Source of the DNA: Saposhnikovia divaricata
Taxonomy: Eukaryota; Streptophyta; Magnoliopsida; Apiales; Apiaceae
Length of the DNA: 64,000 nt
Direction: 5' to 3'
Assembly (NCBI GenBank): GCA_036435485.1
Contig: CM071597.1
Span: 52,745,881-52,809,880, forward strand
Each line of letters begins with the position of its first letter. Positions within the stretch are counted from its first letter, which is position 1. Made by a program: the position numbers and the translations under genes. Below, piece after piece: positions 47,696-58,670 of the stretch. The notes beneath the pieces were generated by a model. That model saw only the letters and a program-made list of their open reading frames with translations, had not been told where the DNA came from and searched no databases.

Positions 47696-48346
47696 GTCCA
47701 AAAATGAGGTCGAAAATGACAACTGAAAAATGGAACTTGAAATCAGCAACTGAATGCAACAAGTTGAATGTGGTTGCATTTGATTAAATATTTCCCCTGG
47801 CGGGGCCTTGCAACCCAAACCACCAAAATCACCCACCTTAAAAAAAAAAGTTGAATGTGGTTGCATTTGGTTGAATATTGCCCCTGGCGGGGCCTTGCAA
47901 CCCAAATCCACCAAAATCACCCCACCTTAAAAAAATAAGTTGAATGTGGTTGCATTTGGTTGAATGTGGTTGCATTAAGTTGCAACCCAAAATCCACCAA
48001 AATAGCACCCCATCCTAAAAAAAAAAAGTGTTGAATGTGGTTGATTATGGTTGCAAACTAAAATCAACCAAAATAGCACCCCACCTTAAAAAAAAAATGT
48101 TGAATGTGGTTGATTATGGTTGCAAACCAAAATCAACCAAAATAGCACCCCACCTTAAAATAAAAAAAATAGAAAAAAGTATAGGCGAAAGGAATAAGTC
48201 GGCAGAAAAGGGGAGGGGGGAGGGTTAGGGTTAGAGTTGGTATTTTTGCAATTTTGAAACTTATGTTGGTAAAATTGCAATGAATTAAAGGAGATAGTAT
48301 TTTTGCAAATAGAAACTTTAAATCTAGTATTTTTGGTAAATTATTA
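46861..48346. mobile_element. Large foldback element with tandem-repeat arms
   Basis: Left and right halves are reverse complements around a TA run at 47641-47692. The innermost about 55 bp on each side are a perfect match (GGACTCTAATA / TATTAGAGTCC outward). Going outward, the left arm has about six units of 69-70 bp (47025-47380) that contain GGTGGGGTGCTATTTTGG and CAACCATAATCAACC. The right arm has fewer, inverted copies (47830-48165). The outermost parts share TTTCAAAATTGCAAAAATAC. GGCCCCGCAGGGGC-type words occur in both arms. No transposase; ORFs here are repeat translation. Confidence 0.8.
47025..47380. repeat. Tandem array, 69-70-bp unit
   Basis: CATTCAACAC recurs at about 47087, 47157, 47227, 47296 and 47365, each followed by a T run and AAGGTGGGGTGCTATTTT. 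Confidence 0.85.
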
Positions 48347-48362
48347 TATTATGAATTCTAAT

Positions 48363-48724
48363 TAGTGTTATAAAAATCGGGTATCGGACAAGATCAGCAA
48401 GAGGACCTTGAAATGATTAATCGTTAAATCGGGGATTAATCAGAGTAAAAATCGGAAGTATTTTAATATTACAATATTATTTAGTATATTATTATGATTT
48501 TATTAGTTATTTATTAAGTAATACATATCTATCATATTATAAAGCATAAAATAATTCATATTTGATTTATATATTATTTTAATTCTATTAATTTATTATA
48601 AATACTCTGATCAAAAAGTATTCGTAAAGATTAATCGAGGATTTTAAAAATCAAATCGGTTGAGCACCTTGTAGAGGATTAATCGGGAATTAATCAACTG
48701 AATAGGGGATTTTTTAGAACAATG
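48363..48724. mobile_element. hAT-type MITE
   Basis: 362 bp; ends TAGTGTTATAAAAATC and, on the other strand, CATTGTTCTAAAAAATC. Flanking 8-bp duplications ATTCTAAT (48355-48362) and ATTCTAGT (48725-48732) differ at one base. GATTAATCG words near both ends match a widespread plant hAT MITE style. Confidence 0.75.
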
Positions 48725-48732
48725 ATTCTAGT

Positions 48733-49047
48733 TTTTAAAATTAATTTTACAAATTTATTAATAACCATATAAATATATTGTATAAGCCGTTGAAAGATTC
48801 ATCATTATTAATGCTAAAATCTAATTAGATTTTACATACTATCCATGGCGTTATTTATATAATTGATGGCGGTGTTGAGGTGACAAAATGAGAAATTTTA
48901 TTTGGTTTGGTTGCTATAAAGCAGGCAGCCCACCTCATTAATTATTTTTAAACCAATTGTAAGGAGACATGTGGCATCTGAAAAAAAAATCTAAAACATT
49001 TTGTGGGTCCCATACTTCCATGTCATTTTTTATTTGGACGCCAACAA
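48733..49047. other. No gene or repeat recognised
   Basis: AT-rich spacer between the hAT MITE and the Mutator-like element. Confidence 0.5.
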
Positions 49048-49056
49048 TTTAAATAA

Positions 49057-49909
49057 GAGAAAATGACCAAAATACCTCAAAATGGGGTACCCATGGTCCA
49101 AAATACCATTTTTCGGAAGGTCCGACCTTATCTACCCACGGGACACGCTACACGCAGTAGCGTGTCCATAGTACCGTAGCAATCTCTCTGATTCTCTCAT
49201 CTTTCCGCCTCTCCACCTCTCTCCGCCTCTCTCCACCTCTATCCGGCAACCTTCACATATCCGAGCACACCAAAACAACCACAACTGCTTCCTCTTCATT
49301 TTACCTATTTTATTTTATCAAATCTGGCCCTGCAGGGGAACATACGAGCTCGTCGGAAAAGAGGTGGGAGAAGAGATGTTCGATTTGGGGGGTTTTAATT
49401 CCGGCAAACGAAATGATGTAAGATGGGTATAGGATTGTAGATCGTCGAACGACGATTCGAATGATGTATAGAACATCAACGAACAGTTACAGAATCGAAC
49501 GAACGAATATCATCGTTTTTTGATTGGAAAATGAGGAAATATCGCCACAGCTCGTGAATGGAGAAGACAGCGGATATGCATCTGGCAAATGTGTATCTTC
49601 AGATACGCATATGACAGATGCGTCTCTCAAGGAACTGTAGCATCCAACCACAAGCGTGAAGATGACGTCAGGTGACGTCATCACGCTAGTCCTAAATGCG
49701 TGTCATCAGATGCGTTTTTCCAGAAGGCGTATCTAGCCTTGTCCCTCTGCTGTCAGTAGCGTTTCTGCAAGATACTCCTCCACCAGTAGCGTGTCTGGAA
49801 GACACTCCTTCATCAGTAGCGCGTCCCGTGGGTATTTAGGGCCGCCCAAGTTGGCGGTAGGTATTTTGGTAATGGGAAGGGGAAAATGAGATATTTTGGG
49901 CCATCACCC
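49057..49909. mobile_element. Mutator-like non-autonomous element, 9-bp target duplication
   Basis: 853 bp bounded by TTTAAATAA on both sides (49048-49056, 49910-49918). The termini are imperfect inverted repeats with ATGACCAAAATACCTCA at the left and ATGGCCCAAAATATCTCA on the other strand at the right. Inside are CT-rich sequence, a GC-richer gene-like middle (49310-49460), the palindrome ACGCATCTG..ATGCGT-type words and, at 49755-49845, three 30-bp units beginning AGTAGCG. No transposase and no ORF over 70 codons. The middle might be a captured gene fragment (Pack-MULE style), but I cannot name it. Confidence 0.75.
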
Positions 49910-49918
49910 TTTAAATAA

Positions 49919-50006
49919 TAAATCATTATATACCTTGCAGTTATATACTTACATTTAGTATAGTAACTACCTTGTAATTAGTATCTAATAAATAAATTAA
50001 AATTAA
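49919..50006. other. AT-rich spacer
   Basis: Nothing recognised. Confidence 0.4.
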
Positions 50007-50410
50007 TTACATATCTTAAAGACTAACATTTGATATTATTTCACTAATTTGAATAATATAAAAAATGTAAGTGAACCATGTATCACACTTCATTAATTAA
50101 TGATCCAATATAATGTAAATTAAATCGGTAAACCTAAAAATGGGAATTTAATAAAATATAATTAAAAAAATTTAACAATCAAAATGTAAAGTACTCTTTA
50201 CATTAATTCATATATCTTAAAGACTGACATTTGATATTGTTGCACTAATTTGAATAATTTAAAAAATATAAGTGAACCATGTATCACACATCACTAATTA
50301 ATGATCCAATATAATGTAAATAAAATCGATAAACTTAAAAATATGAATATAATTAAAAATAATTAAAAAATCTTAACAATCAATATATAAAGTACCCTTT
50401 ACATTAGTTC
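50007..50410. repeat. Direct duplication, about 200-bp unit
   Basis: AAGTGAACCATGTATCACAC and AATGATCCAATATAATGTAAAT occur in both halves, about 203 bases apart, with about 10% differences. AT-rich and non-coding. Confidence 0.8.
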
Positions 50411-50429
50411 TACATAAACATATATTATG

Positions 50430-50692
50430 TGTGTGCATTAAAGCACATATGACTAAATGGTGTAGTGATATGAATGTTCATAAATTAATTGAGAGTCTTA
50501 AGTTTGATTCTCACTAACTATATATTTTTAGTAAATATCTCATGAGTTGCCCTGAAGGAGGACCAGCAGCAACCCTAGCCAATTTCCATGTTGAATAAAA
50601 AAACATAATTTTATAAATGGGTAAATTTGTCTTTTCACGAGATTAAAAAGTCTCACTAATATTTTTACCTTGTTCGCCTATTATATATATAG
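50430..50692 (-). mobile_element. Small element with tRNA-like segment, diverged
   Basis: The minus strand starts CTATATATATAATAGGCGAACAAGG, close to the start of the unit at 61163 (CTATTATAGGAGAACAAGG), and then shares AATTTACC. On the plus strand (50450-50517) a diverged tRNA-like stretch carries a B-box-like AGTTTGATTCTCAC. It probably belongs to the same family as the 61-63 kb repeats. Confidence 0.4.
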
Positions 50693-51168
50693 AAAGAAGA
50701 ATATTTAAAAATTATCAATGATATTGTTACCTTGTTAGTACCATTTTAAAAAATCAATACTATAAAAAAAATAGTACCAATTAAATAAAGGGGATGGAGT
50801 TTCTAAAGCACACAATAGAGAAGTTCTCTATTACTGCATCTTAAATCTTGTATTTTATTATTATTTTTGATAATCCAACCGTTCGGATGAAAAGTTTATG
50901 TTGAAATAACATTGTATACAAATTTTTATTATATTTGAAATAGTGGGGGTGAGTGCCATAAATACCCACTTTTTAATCATCTCTAACCAAAATACCCACG
51001 ACGTTGAAGTACCGCCCAAAATGCCCAGCACATACGCCTCTGCAAGAGGCGTAGCTTCTATTACGCCTACAGAAATAACGTATCAGGAGGATACGCCACA
51101 AAAGGCAATGAAAATTGTACAGGACACGCATCTGAAACATGCGTATCAGGAGATACGCATGTGCAAAT

Positions 51169-52728
51169 TGAAGGAATTTTCGGATGAGCGGAAGCGCAAA
51201 TAACAATTATTTCCGTAAAAACCATATATCGCACATATAGAAAATCATGTAAAAATGAAATACGAGGGAATCGTAACCATACCTTGAAATCGAAGCTTTA
51301 CAAAATGGTGTTTTAGCAGTTGCTCCTCAGAGTGTGAAGCACTCTACCGGTATCCACCAAGATTAATTCTTCGACGAAGCTTTTTATAAAATTAAGCTTT
51401 TATAAAAATGGAGGTTTGAGAGAGAGAGAGAGATGAAGAAGATGAGGGAGGCAACTAGGTTTTTCACAAAAACCAAAAAGTGTGTAAACTCATTCTCATC
51501 TCATTCTATTTATAGGGCTCATGAAGGGTTTTCATAATTAATATATCATTATATATTAATATATAAATCCTACACTTTATCTTATAAAATGTTAAATAAT
51601 AATTAAAACAATTTTAATCATTATTAAAACACCTTGCTCTCTCAAAATACCTTCATCAATAAATTAATCTTTTTATGGTGTGACCCTGTAGGTTCAATAT
51701 TAAGCCGGTAGTAGAAATAAATAATAATAAACCTTTTATTTATTATTTATATGAATTCTAAAATTCATTAAATATAATTAACTGATTAATTATATTTATT
51801 CTACATCGTGAGTGATGCTTCTCAACATATCGCGACTATCCGGATAATATGAATTCACTGCTTAGAATACCAAGAACCTGTCAGTGACTAGTTACCGTAC
51901 AATAAATTCCTTCTACCCTACAATATCCCGATTAAATACAAGGCATGGATCTCGTGTCAGGCCTATCAAATTTAATCATATGATTTCTTATTCATAACGC
52001 AAAGTTCATATTAATGCAAATTAGAAACTCCTTTCTAATTTCATACACTCTGGCCAGAGATTCCAGAACTCGCATACTAAGAATAACATAGGATATTCAC
52101 TTCCTTACTGGAAGGGGTAGATTCTTTATTGATCGTTAACTATCTCCATACATAAATCCCTGTACCCAGAATAGACCTAATGTATGTCCTTGAGACTAAG
52201 GACTAAACCAAAGCACAGTTCATTATATATAAGATAACTTTAACGATCTCAAGTCTAAGGACACTTGTACAACTATCACTCAGTGAATAACTATTGACAC
52301 GTGAGTAAACTCCATTAGTTGTCCAACTTATCGAGTCATGTTCAGTGAACTTATTCCCTAATAAGCACCTACATACTAGCTATAGTGTCACCACACAAAT
52401 GCCTATGAGAACAGACATCCTCCTGACGGGAGCAAGCATAATATGTACCGATCTTTGCGGATTCACTAACTTCCGATTAGTTATCCTATGATCAGGAACT
52501 GTTTAAGTCTAGAGTTATCATCTTCCAGATCTCACTATTATAATCTCATTATAATTATAGAAGCTTTACTCTAAACTATGGAACATCTTATTTAAAACAC
52601 TTTAAACAGATAATGCCCGTAATAAAATCAAAACAAGTCTTTTATTATTATTAATGAAATCAAACAAGAATACATGAAAGTTCTTCCTAACTCATCATAC
52701 ATGATTGGATTTAGGACAAACACTTTCA
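51169..52728 (-). repeat. 3' LTR of the Angela-like element
   Basis: 1560 bp, TGAAGG...TTTCA ends on the plus strand. TATA box (minus) at 51507-51514 and a short GA run at about 51419. Confidence 0.95.
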
Positions 52729-52742
52729 ATCTCCCACTTGAA
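52729..52742 (-). other. Polypurine tract
   Basis: On the minus strand TTCAAGTGGGAGAT directly precedes the 3' LTR; AAGTGGGAGAT-type tracts are typical of copia elements. Confidence 0.85.
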
Positions 52743-55700
52743 CTAAAGCCAATCACCCTGGTATCTAATACCCATCTTCTCTTTATGAAGATCAAAGTGA
52801 ATCTGAGACAATGACTTTGTGAGTGGGTCTGCTATGTTGTTATGTGTGTCAACTCTCTCAACCTTGACATCTCCCCTTTCAATGATCTCCCTAATCAAAT
52901 GAAAGCGCCGCAAAACATGTTTGGAATTTTTATGAGACCTAGGTTCCTTGGCTTGTGCTATTGCTGCATTGTTATCACAATACAACACAATAGGCTCTTC
53001 AATGCTTGGAACAACTCCCAACTCAGAAACAAATTTCCTCATCCAAACGGCTTCTTTTGCAGCCTCACTTGCAGCTATATACTCTACTTCCGCTGTGGAG
53101 TCAGCCGTTGTCGACTGTTTGGAACTCTTCCAACTAATCGCACCACCATTCAAAGTAAACACATACCCTGACATGGATTTGCTATCACTTTCTGATTGAA
53201 AACTAGAGTCAGTATAACCCTCTATTTTCAATTCAGATCCACCAAAAACAAGAAAAATATCCTTAGTCCTTCGCAAGTACTTAAGGATGTTCTTCACTGC
53301 TTTCCAGTGGTCTTCACCTGGATTGGACTGATATCTGCTTGTCACACTAATTGAATAAGCAACATCAGGCCTAGTACATAACATCGCGTACATGATAGAT
53401 CCTATTGCTGAAGCATAAGGAATCTTACTCATGCGCTCTCTTTCCTCAGGTGTCTTAGGAGACATCTTTTCGGAAAGGGATACTCCATGGCTCATCGGTA
53501 TGAGACCTCTCTTGGAGTTTTCCATGCTAAACCTTTTAAGCACTTTCTCGATGTATGTACCCTGGGTAAGACCTATCATTCTTCTAGATCTATCTCTATA
53601 GATCTTCATACCGAGAATGTAGGATGCTTCACCCAAGTCCTTCATAGTGAAGTTCTTTGATAACCACACTTTGACTGATTGCAGCATCGGTATATCATTT
53701 CCTATAAGAAGTATGTCATCCACATACAATACAAGAAATGTTACCGCGCTCCCACTAACCTTCTTGTAGACACATGGTTCATCTATGTTCTTGATAAAAT
53801 CAAACTCTTTGATTGTCTCATCAAAACGAATGTTCCATCTACGAGAAGCTTGCTTTAATCCATATATGGTCCTTAGCAGCTTACACACTAGGTGTTCATT
53901 CCCTTTACAAACAAACCCCTCTGGCTGTGTCATATACACTTCCTCTTCAAGTTTCCCATTGAGGAAGGCCGTTTTCACGTCCATTTGCCAGATCTCATAG
54001 TCGTAGTAAGCAGCAATCGCAAGCAAAATCCGAATTGATTTTAACAGGGCTACAGGCGAAAAAGTTTCATCAAAGTCAATCCCTTGCCTTTGTCTGAATC
54101 CTTTTGCCACGAGCCTGGCCTTATAGGTCTCCACCTGGCCATCTGCTCCAATCTTTCTTTTGTATACCCATTTGCATCCAATAGGATTCACATCCTCTGG
54201 TGCTTCAACCAAAGTCCATACTTGGTTGGCATACATAGAATCCATTTCGGATTTCATGGCACTCTGCCATTTCTCTGAGTCAACACTACTCATAGCCTCA
54301 TTATAGGTCATAGGGTCGTCATCATCAACGATTGATAACTCATTGTCATTCTTAATGACAAGGCCATAATACCTCTCAGGTTGGCGAGACACTCTTTCTG
54401 ACCTACGAATGGGCTGTACCACAGAAGGTTGTTCAGTCTGAACAGGTGTTTCCTCTTGAACCGTAGTAGTTTGTGCTTCTTGAACTTCATTAAGTTCTAT
54501 TTTGCTCCCACTGTTTCTTTCTAGGATAAACTGTTTTTCCAAGAAGGTAGCATGTCTGGAGACAAATACACTATGATTGGTGTAGAAGTAATACCCTAAA
54601 GTTTCTGTAGGATATCCCACAAAACTACATTTCACGGATCGAGATTCCAGCTTATCAGGGTCAACTTTCTTGACATAAGCCGGACATCCCCAAATCTTAA
54701 CGTGTTTAAGACTCGGTTTCCTTTCTTTCCATATCTCATATGGAGTTTGAGGAACAGATTTGGAAGGCACCTTATTCAGTAAATATGCTGAGGTTTCCAA
54801 TGCATAACCCCAAAGGAATACTGGAAGATTTGCGTAGCTCATCATGGACCGAACCATGTCTAACAAAGTTCGATTTCTCCTTTCAGATACTCCATTCAAC
54901 TGTGGAGTATATGGAGGAGTCCACTGAGAGACTATACCATTTTCTTTGAGATAATCTAGAAACTCTCCATTTAAATATTCACCACCTCGATCTGATCGAA
55001 GGGTTATAATACTATGTTTGGTTTGTTTCTCCACTTCATTCTTATATTCTTTGAACTTTTCAAAGGCTTCAGATTTGTGTTTCATTAAATACACATATCC
55101 GAATCTAGATCGATCATCTATGAAAGTAATGAAGTACGAAAATCCGCCCATGGCTTGCGTAGACATCGGTCCACATACATCTGTGTGTACCAGTCCTAGC
55201 AATTCTGCAGCCCTCTCTCCATGTCCACTAAATGGAGATTTGGTCATTTTACCCAATAGACAAGACTCGCATGTAGGATATGATTCAAAATCAAAGGGGT
55301 CAAGTAACCCTTCCTTATGCAATGTCCGCAGTCTATTTTCACTAATATGACCAAGTCTGCAGTGCCACAAATAGGTGAGATTTTCATCATCTCTTTTCCT
55401 TTTATTAGTATGTTCAATTTGTAGTAAATCATGCTCTATGTCACACACATATAGACCATTATTTAAAATACCACTACCATAAAGAACATTATCTCTAAGA
55501 ATTGAACATTCATTATTCTTAATAACAAACGAAAATCCATCCAAGTCTAATATGGGAATAGAAATAATATTCCTCACAATCGAGGGAACAAAATAACAAT
55601 TATTTAAAACAATAGTCTTGCCCGTAGGCATATGTAAATCAAACGATTCTACAGATTCAGCAGCAACTCTTGCTCCATTTCCCATCCGTAGAATCACCTC

Positions 55701-56663
55701 CTCTTCCTCGAGAGTCCTACTTCTCTTTAGTCCCTGCAACGAATTGCAAATGTGAGAACCACAGGCGGTATCTAATACCCAAGTTGAATTTTGATTTATT
55801 GACATATTCACTTCAATCATGAACATACCTGAACCAGAAGCGACAGTCTCACTATCTTTCTTCTTTTTCATTTCTGCAAGGTAAACCTTGCAGTTCCTCT
55901 TCCAGTGCCCCACCTTGTTACAGTGAAAGCAAACAGTTTTGCTCTTGGGGTCTTCAGCTTTTGGTGGAACCGGCTTTTTCTCACCAACTTTCTTCTTCTT
56001 GGAAGGGTTCTTCTTCCTTTTCTTAGGATTGGAACCCTCACCAATTAGAAGAACAGAACTCTTCTTAGAGGGAAAATTCGATTCCGCAGTCTTCAACATG
56101 TTGTAGAGTTCAGCCAGGCTGACGTCCAACTTATTCATGTGAAAGTTCACAACAAACTGCGAAAATGAACCCGGAAGTGATTGCAAGACCAAGTCTTGAG
56201 TCAGTTCCCTATCCATGACAAAACCAAGTTGCCCAAGACGTTCAATCAAATTGATCATCTTAAGTACATGGTCATTCACGGATGATCCCTCAGACATCCT
56301 ACAACGGAACAGCTCCTTCGATATCTCATATCGAGCTGTCCTCCCTGCCACATCATACAACTCTTGCAGATGCTCTAGGATAGTGTGAGCATCCATAAGC
56401 TCATGTTGCTTCTGTAGCTCATCGTTCATGGAAGCTAGCATGATACATTGAGCAACATTAGCATCATCTATCCACTTACGATACACAACATGTTCATCAT
56501 TATGTGCATCGTCAGCAGGTGCAGCAGGCTTAGGTGAGTCAAGCACATATTCCAGCTTCTCAACCCTGAGAACAATTCTCAAGTTTCGAAGCCAGTTAGC
56601 AAAATTCGGACCAGTCAATTTGTGAGCATCTAGTATGCTCCGGAGTGATAGTGCACCAGACAT
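52743..56663 (-). CDS. Full-length copia Gag-Pol polyprotein
   Basis: One open frame of 1306 codons. I chose the ATG at 56663 (MSGALSL), which fits family starts; the frame is open 11 codons further upstream. Gag: capsid-like domain (about 10-200), Lys-rich tract, CCHC knuckle from residue 245 ([14 protein letters not shown]). Protease: Asp298 in DTACGSHIC, where the family usually has DTG or DSG, so Ala replaces Gly. Integrase: HHCC finger (about 435-480), Asp495, Asp558 and Glu594 with DX35E spacing. [21 protein letters not shown], then YVDD at 980-983. RNase [28 protein letters not shown], ending in ADPLTKSL. It would be processed into capsid, protease, integrase and RT-RNase H for cDNA synthesis and integration. 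No stops or frameshifts, so it may still encode active proteins unless the Ala change matters. Confidence 0.93.
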   Translation of the reverse strand: MSGALSLRSILDAHKLTGPNFANWLRNLRIVLRVEKLEYVLDSPKPAAPADDAHNDEHVVYRKWIDDANVAQCIMLASMNDELQKQHELMDAHTILEHLQELYDVAGRTARYEISKELFRCRMSEGSSVNDHVLKMINLIERLGQLGFVMDRELTQDLVLQSLPGSFSQFVVNFHMNKLDVSLAELYNMLKTAESNFPSKKSSVLLIGEGSNPKKRKKNPSKKKKVGEKKPVPPKAEDPKSKTVCFHCNKVGHWKRNCKVYLAEMKKKKDSETVASGSGMFMIEVNMSINQNSTWVLDTACGSHICNSLQGLKRSRTLEEEEVILRMGNGARVAAESVESFDLHMPTGKTIVLNNCYFVPSIVRNIISIPILDLDGFSFVIKNNECSILRDNVLYGSGILNNGLYVCDIEHDLLQIEHTNKRKRDDENLTYLWHCRLGHISENRLRTLHKEGLLDPFDFESYPTCESCLLGKMTKSPFSGHGERAAELLGLVHTDVCGPMSTQAMGGFSYFITFIDDRSRFGYVYLMKHKSEAFEKFKEYKNEVEKQTKHSIITLRSDRGGEYLNGEFLDYLKENGIVSQWTPPYTPQLNGVSERRNRTLLDMVRSMMSYANLPVFLWGYALETSAYLLNKVPSKSVPQTPYEIWKERKPSLKHVKIWGCPAYVKKVDPDKLESRSVKCSFVGYPTETLGYYFYTNHSVFVSRHATFLEKQFILERNSGSKIELNEVQEAQTTTVQEETPVQTEQPSVVQPIRRSERVSRQPERYYGLVIKNDNELSIVDDDDPMTYNEAMSSVDSEKWQSAMKSEMDSMYANQVWTLVEAPEDVNPIGCKWVYKRKIGADGQVETYKARLVAKGFRQRQGIDFDETFSPVALLKSIRILLAIAAYYDYEIWQMDVKTAFLNGKLEEEVYMTQPEGFVCKGNEHLVCKLLRTIYGLKQASRRWNIRFDETIKEFDFIKNIDEPCVYKKVSGSAVTFLVLYVDDILLIGNDIPMLQSVKVWLSKNFTMKDLGEASYILGMKIYRDRSRRMIGLTQGTYIEKVLKRFSMENSKRGLIPMSHGVSLSEKMSPKTPEERERMSKIPYASAIGSIMYAMLCTRPDVAYSISVTSRYQSNPGEDHWKAVKNILKYLRRTKDIFLVFGGSELKIEGYTDSSFQSESDSKSMSGYVFTLNGGAISWKSSKQSTTADSTAEVEYIAASEAAKEAVWMRKFVSELGVVPSIEEPIVLYCDNNAAIAQAKEPRSHKNSKHVLRRFHLIREIIERGDVKVERVDTHNNIADPLTKSLSQIHFDLHKEKMGIRYQGDWL

Positions 56664-56854
56664 AGTGTATATAGTAAATCTGTAAATGATAAACACATAA
56701 CAACACTTAGCAAATATTCAATTTCATTTTAAAAACACTATATGAATCGGGTCTTTATTCATAAGTGACTCCCACTAGTTTATATAATTTATTCAACCCC
56801 CTAAGTGAAAAATTAAGCATTCATAATGCTAGTGGGAATAGGGATCCTATATTC

Positions 56855-56895
56855 CATCACACAACCTCGGCTATGGCACGAAACGCCATGTGATG
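56855..56895 (-). promoter_or_regulatory. Leader hairpin 1
   Basis: The stem CATCACA/TGTGATG (7 bp) encloses a loop with CTCGGCTATGGCACGAAACG. Confidence 0.55.
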
Positions 56896-56961
56896 TTCAA
56901 TAGGCAGACAACTCTTGTCAATTACATCTCATGTTATTCCCTAATAAAACTTTAGCCTCTT

Positions 56962-57003
56962 GAATAATTGAGTCACGGCTGTGGCACGACAAACTCAATA
57001 TTC
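56962..57003 (-). promoter_or_regulatory. Leader hairpin 2
   Basis: The stem GAATAATTGAGT/ACTCAATATTC (11 bp with one bulge) encloses CACGGCTGTGGCACGACA. Confidence 0.6.
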
Positions 57004-57028
57004 TAAGTCAAGTCTAACCCAACATTCC

Positions 57029-57100
57029 GTACAACTGAATCAGTCTCCAATGGCCCACGGCTGTAGCACGTAACGACCATTAGATTCTAATTCATTGTAC
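57029..57100 (-). promoter_or_regulatory. Leader hairpin 3
   Basis: The stem arms 57029-57053 and 57077-57100 pair over about 24 positions with a few mismatches (GTACAA ... TGAATC ... CCAATGG against CCATTAG ... ATTCATTGTAC). The loop carries CACGGCTGTAGCACGTAACG. Confidence 0.65.
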
Positions 57101-57120
57101 ACATCTCTATGTAATAGACA

Positions 57121-57193
57121 AGTATTTCTTATTTCGAAATCAGAGCCCTCGGCTGTAGCACGAAACGACAATGATTCAAAAATGAGAACTACT
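57121..57193 (-). promoter_or_regulatory. Leader hairpin 4
   Basis: The arms 57122-57143 and about 57171-57193 pair over about 23 positions with several mismatches (AAGTA.TTCT.ATTT ... AATCA against TGATT ... AAAT.AGAA.TACTT). The loop carries CTCGGCTGTAGCACGAAACG. Confidence 0.6.
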
Positions 57194-58656
57194 TTCTACC
57201 ATGTTGGAAGGCTATGACCGACACAAGCCCGTTGTGTCATTGGCCAATTACTACTTGATATTATTTAATTTTAGAGGGATTATATTATGTTACAATCATA
57301 ATCTTATTATAAAGAGATTCTTCCTTTTAAATTAAATATTTCAAATCAATAATCGATAATTGGATGATTCCCAGATCGGGGGGAGCATTGTCAAGAGGCG
57401 TCACTTAATACCCCTTTCTTACAGATCGAAATCCGTTTTTGACAGAATCATCCATTCTCTCAATATTGAAAATTCATATTTAATTACGTGTTTCACAAAC
57501 ACAAGAATCTCATGATTGTATTCATAATATTATTATTAAGGCAAGAAACGATTCCTATTTCTAGATTTTCTAGAGCACGCCTTATTTTGATTTAAGTTCA
57601 CCTAAATCTATCATCGCATGGTAAACATAGGCATATATCACATATATAAAAATTAAATCAACAAGTAAGAATGCAAGCAATATCATGTCACACAATGATA
57701 TAATGATGTATGGATTTATTATAGTATTTAAAAGCAATTAATCCAATTAAAACATGCTTTAAAACACTCCCATAAATATAAATAATTCAAAATTATTATA
57801 TAAAAAATATTTGACCACTCCATTAGATCCGTCTCGGAAATACGAATCCAACGATATATTGCACGCCCAAAACGGAGTTACGAAACTCCCAATAATCAAA
57901 TTAATGTGGATAGAAGGGCTGTAAACGCATTACAGTAATGCGTTACAACAATTTAAAGCTATTAAATATTGTAACGCATGCTGTTAATGCGCAACAAGAC
58001 CTGAAACGCATTTCGAAAATGCGCGACCCACTTCCCCGCCGGTGCACACCACGCGCCATACAGCAGCTTTCAGCAGCAGTTTTTTTTTTTTTAATTATAA
58101 TAGCCGACCGTTGCTTGTTGCTTGTCACTTGTGTTTGGTGCCTTTTGTAACTGTTGATGTGTGCTTTATTACCCAAAACAAGAAACTGCCGAGTAATTAA
58201 TCAAAACACTAACAGCCACTTTAATAACTTTTATTATGATCTTTATAATTTTAATATTAATAAATTAATTAACAAATAATTAATAAATTAATAAAAAAAG
58301 AAAAATCATAAGAACATGATTTCTGAAATCATCAGCAACAGAAATATCAGATCAGCCTGGGGTCTTTTGTGCAAATTTTAATTTCATATTATTCACATGC
58401 ATAATTATTTTATGAATTTTAATTAAAACAATTTTAAAAATTCATAACAAATAATCTATACATCACAAAATTATGAAAAAAATACCTAGATGATCCACAA
58501 CACTTGTAGAACCCAGATCTGTGGTCAAAACTTCATGCAAATATTATTTTGAATTAATTCATAATTAAATCCAAATAAATTGCAAAAATCATAATAAATC
58601 CATACATGCATAAAAAAATCAGAAATTTTTATATGACTCTCTATATGCAAGAACCT

Positions 58657-58669
58657 GGCTCTGATACCA
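58657..58669 (-). other. Primer-binding site (initiator-Met tRNA)
   Basis: TGGTATCAGAGCC on the minus strand, one base from the 5' LTR at 58671. Confidence 0.93.
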
Positions 58670-58670
58670 T

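Larger units (their letters stand above)
56664..58656 (-). other. 5' leader of the Angela-like element
   Basis: About 2 kb of untranslated leader between primer site and gag. 56850-57205 (the gag-proximal end) has four hairpins with a shared loop, annotated separately. 57905-58025 has three ACGCAT/ATGCGC-type palindromes, followed by a GC-rich patch and a poly-T run at 58080. The remaining sequence is AT-rich with no gene. Confidence 0.7.

Noticed and set aside
47639..47920. 93-codon minus-strand ORF ending in Ile-Tyr repeats
   Set aside because: It is the translated TA run plus the arm of the foldback element.
47150..48228. Repeating ORFs with CKPKSTKIAPHLKKK-type units
   Set aside because: Direct translation of the 70-bp tandem units on both arms; no independent coding evidence.
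48215..48228. Telomere-like GGGTTAGGGTTAG
   Set aside because: Only two units, and the plant repeat is TTTAGGG; chance within a G-rich stretch.
53785..55432. Several plus- and minus-strand ORFs of 60-110 codons inside the copia gene
   Set aside because: Shadows of the 1306-codon polyprotein in other frames.
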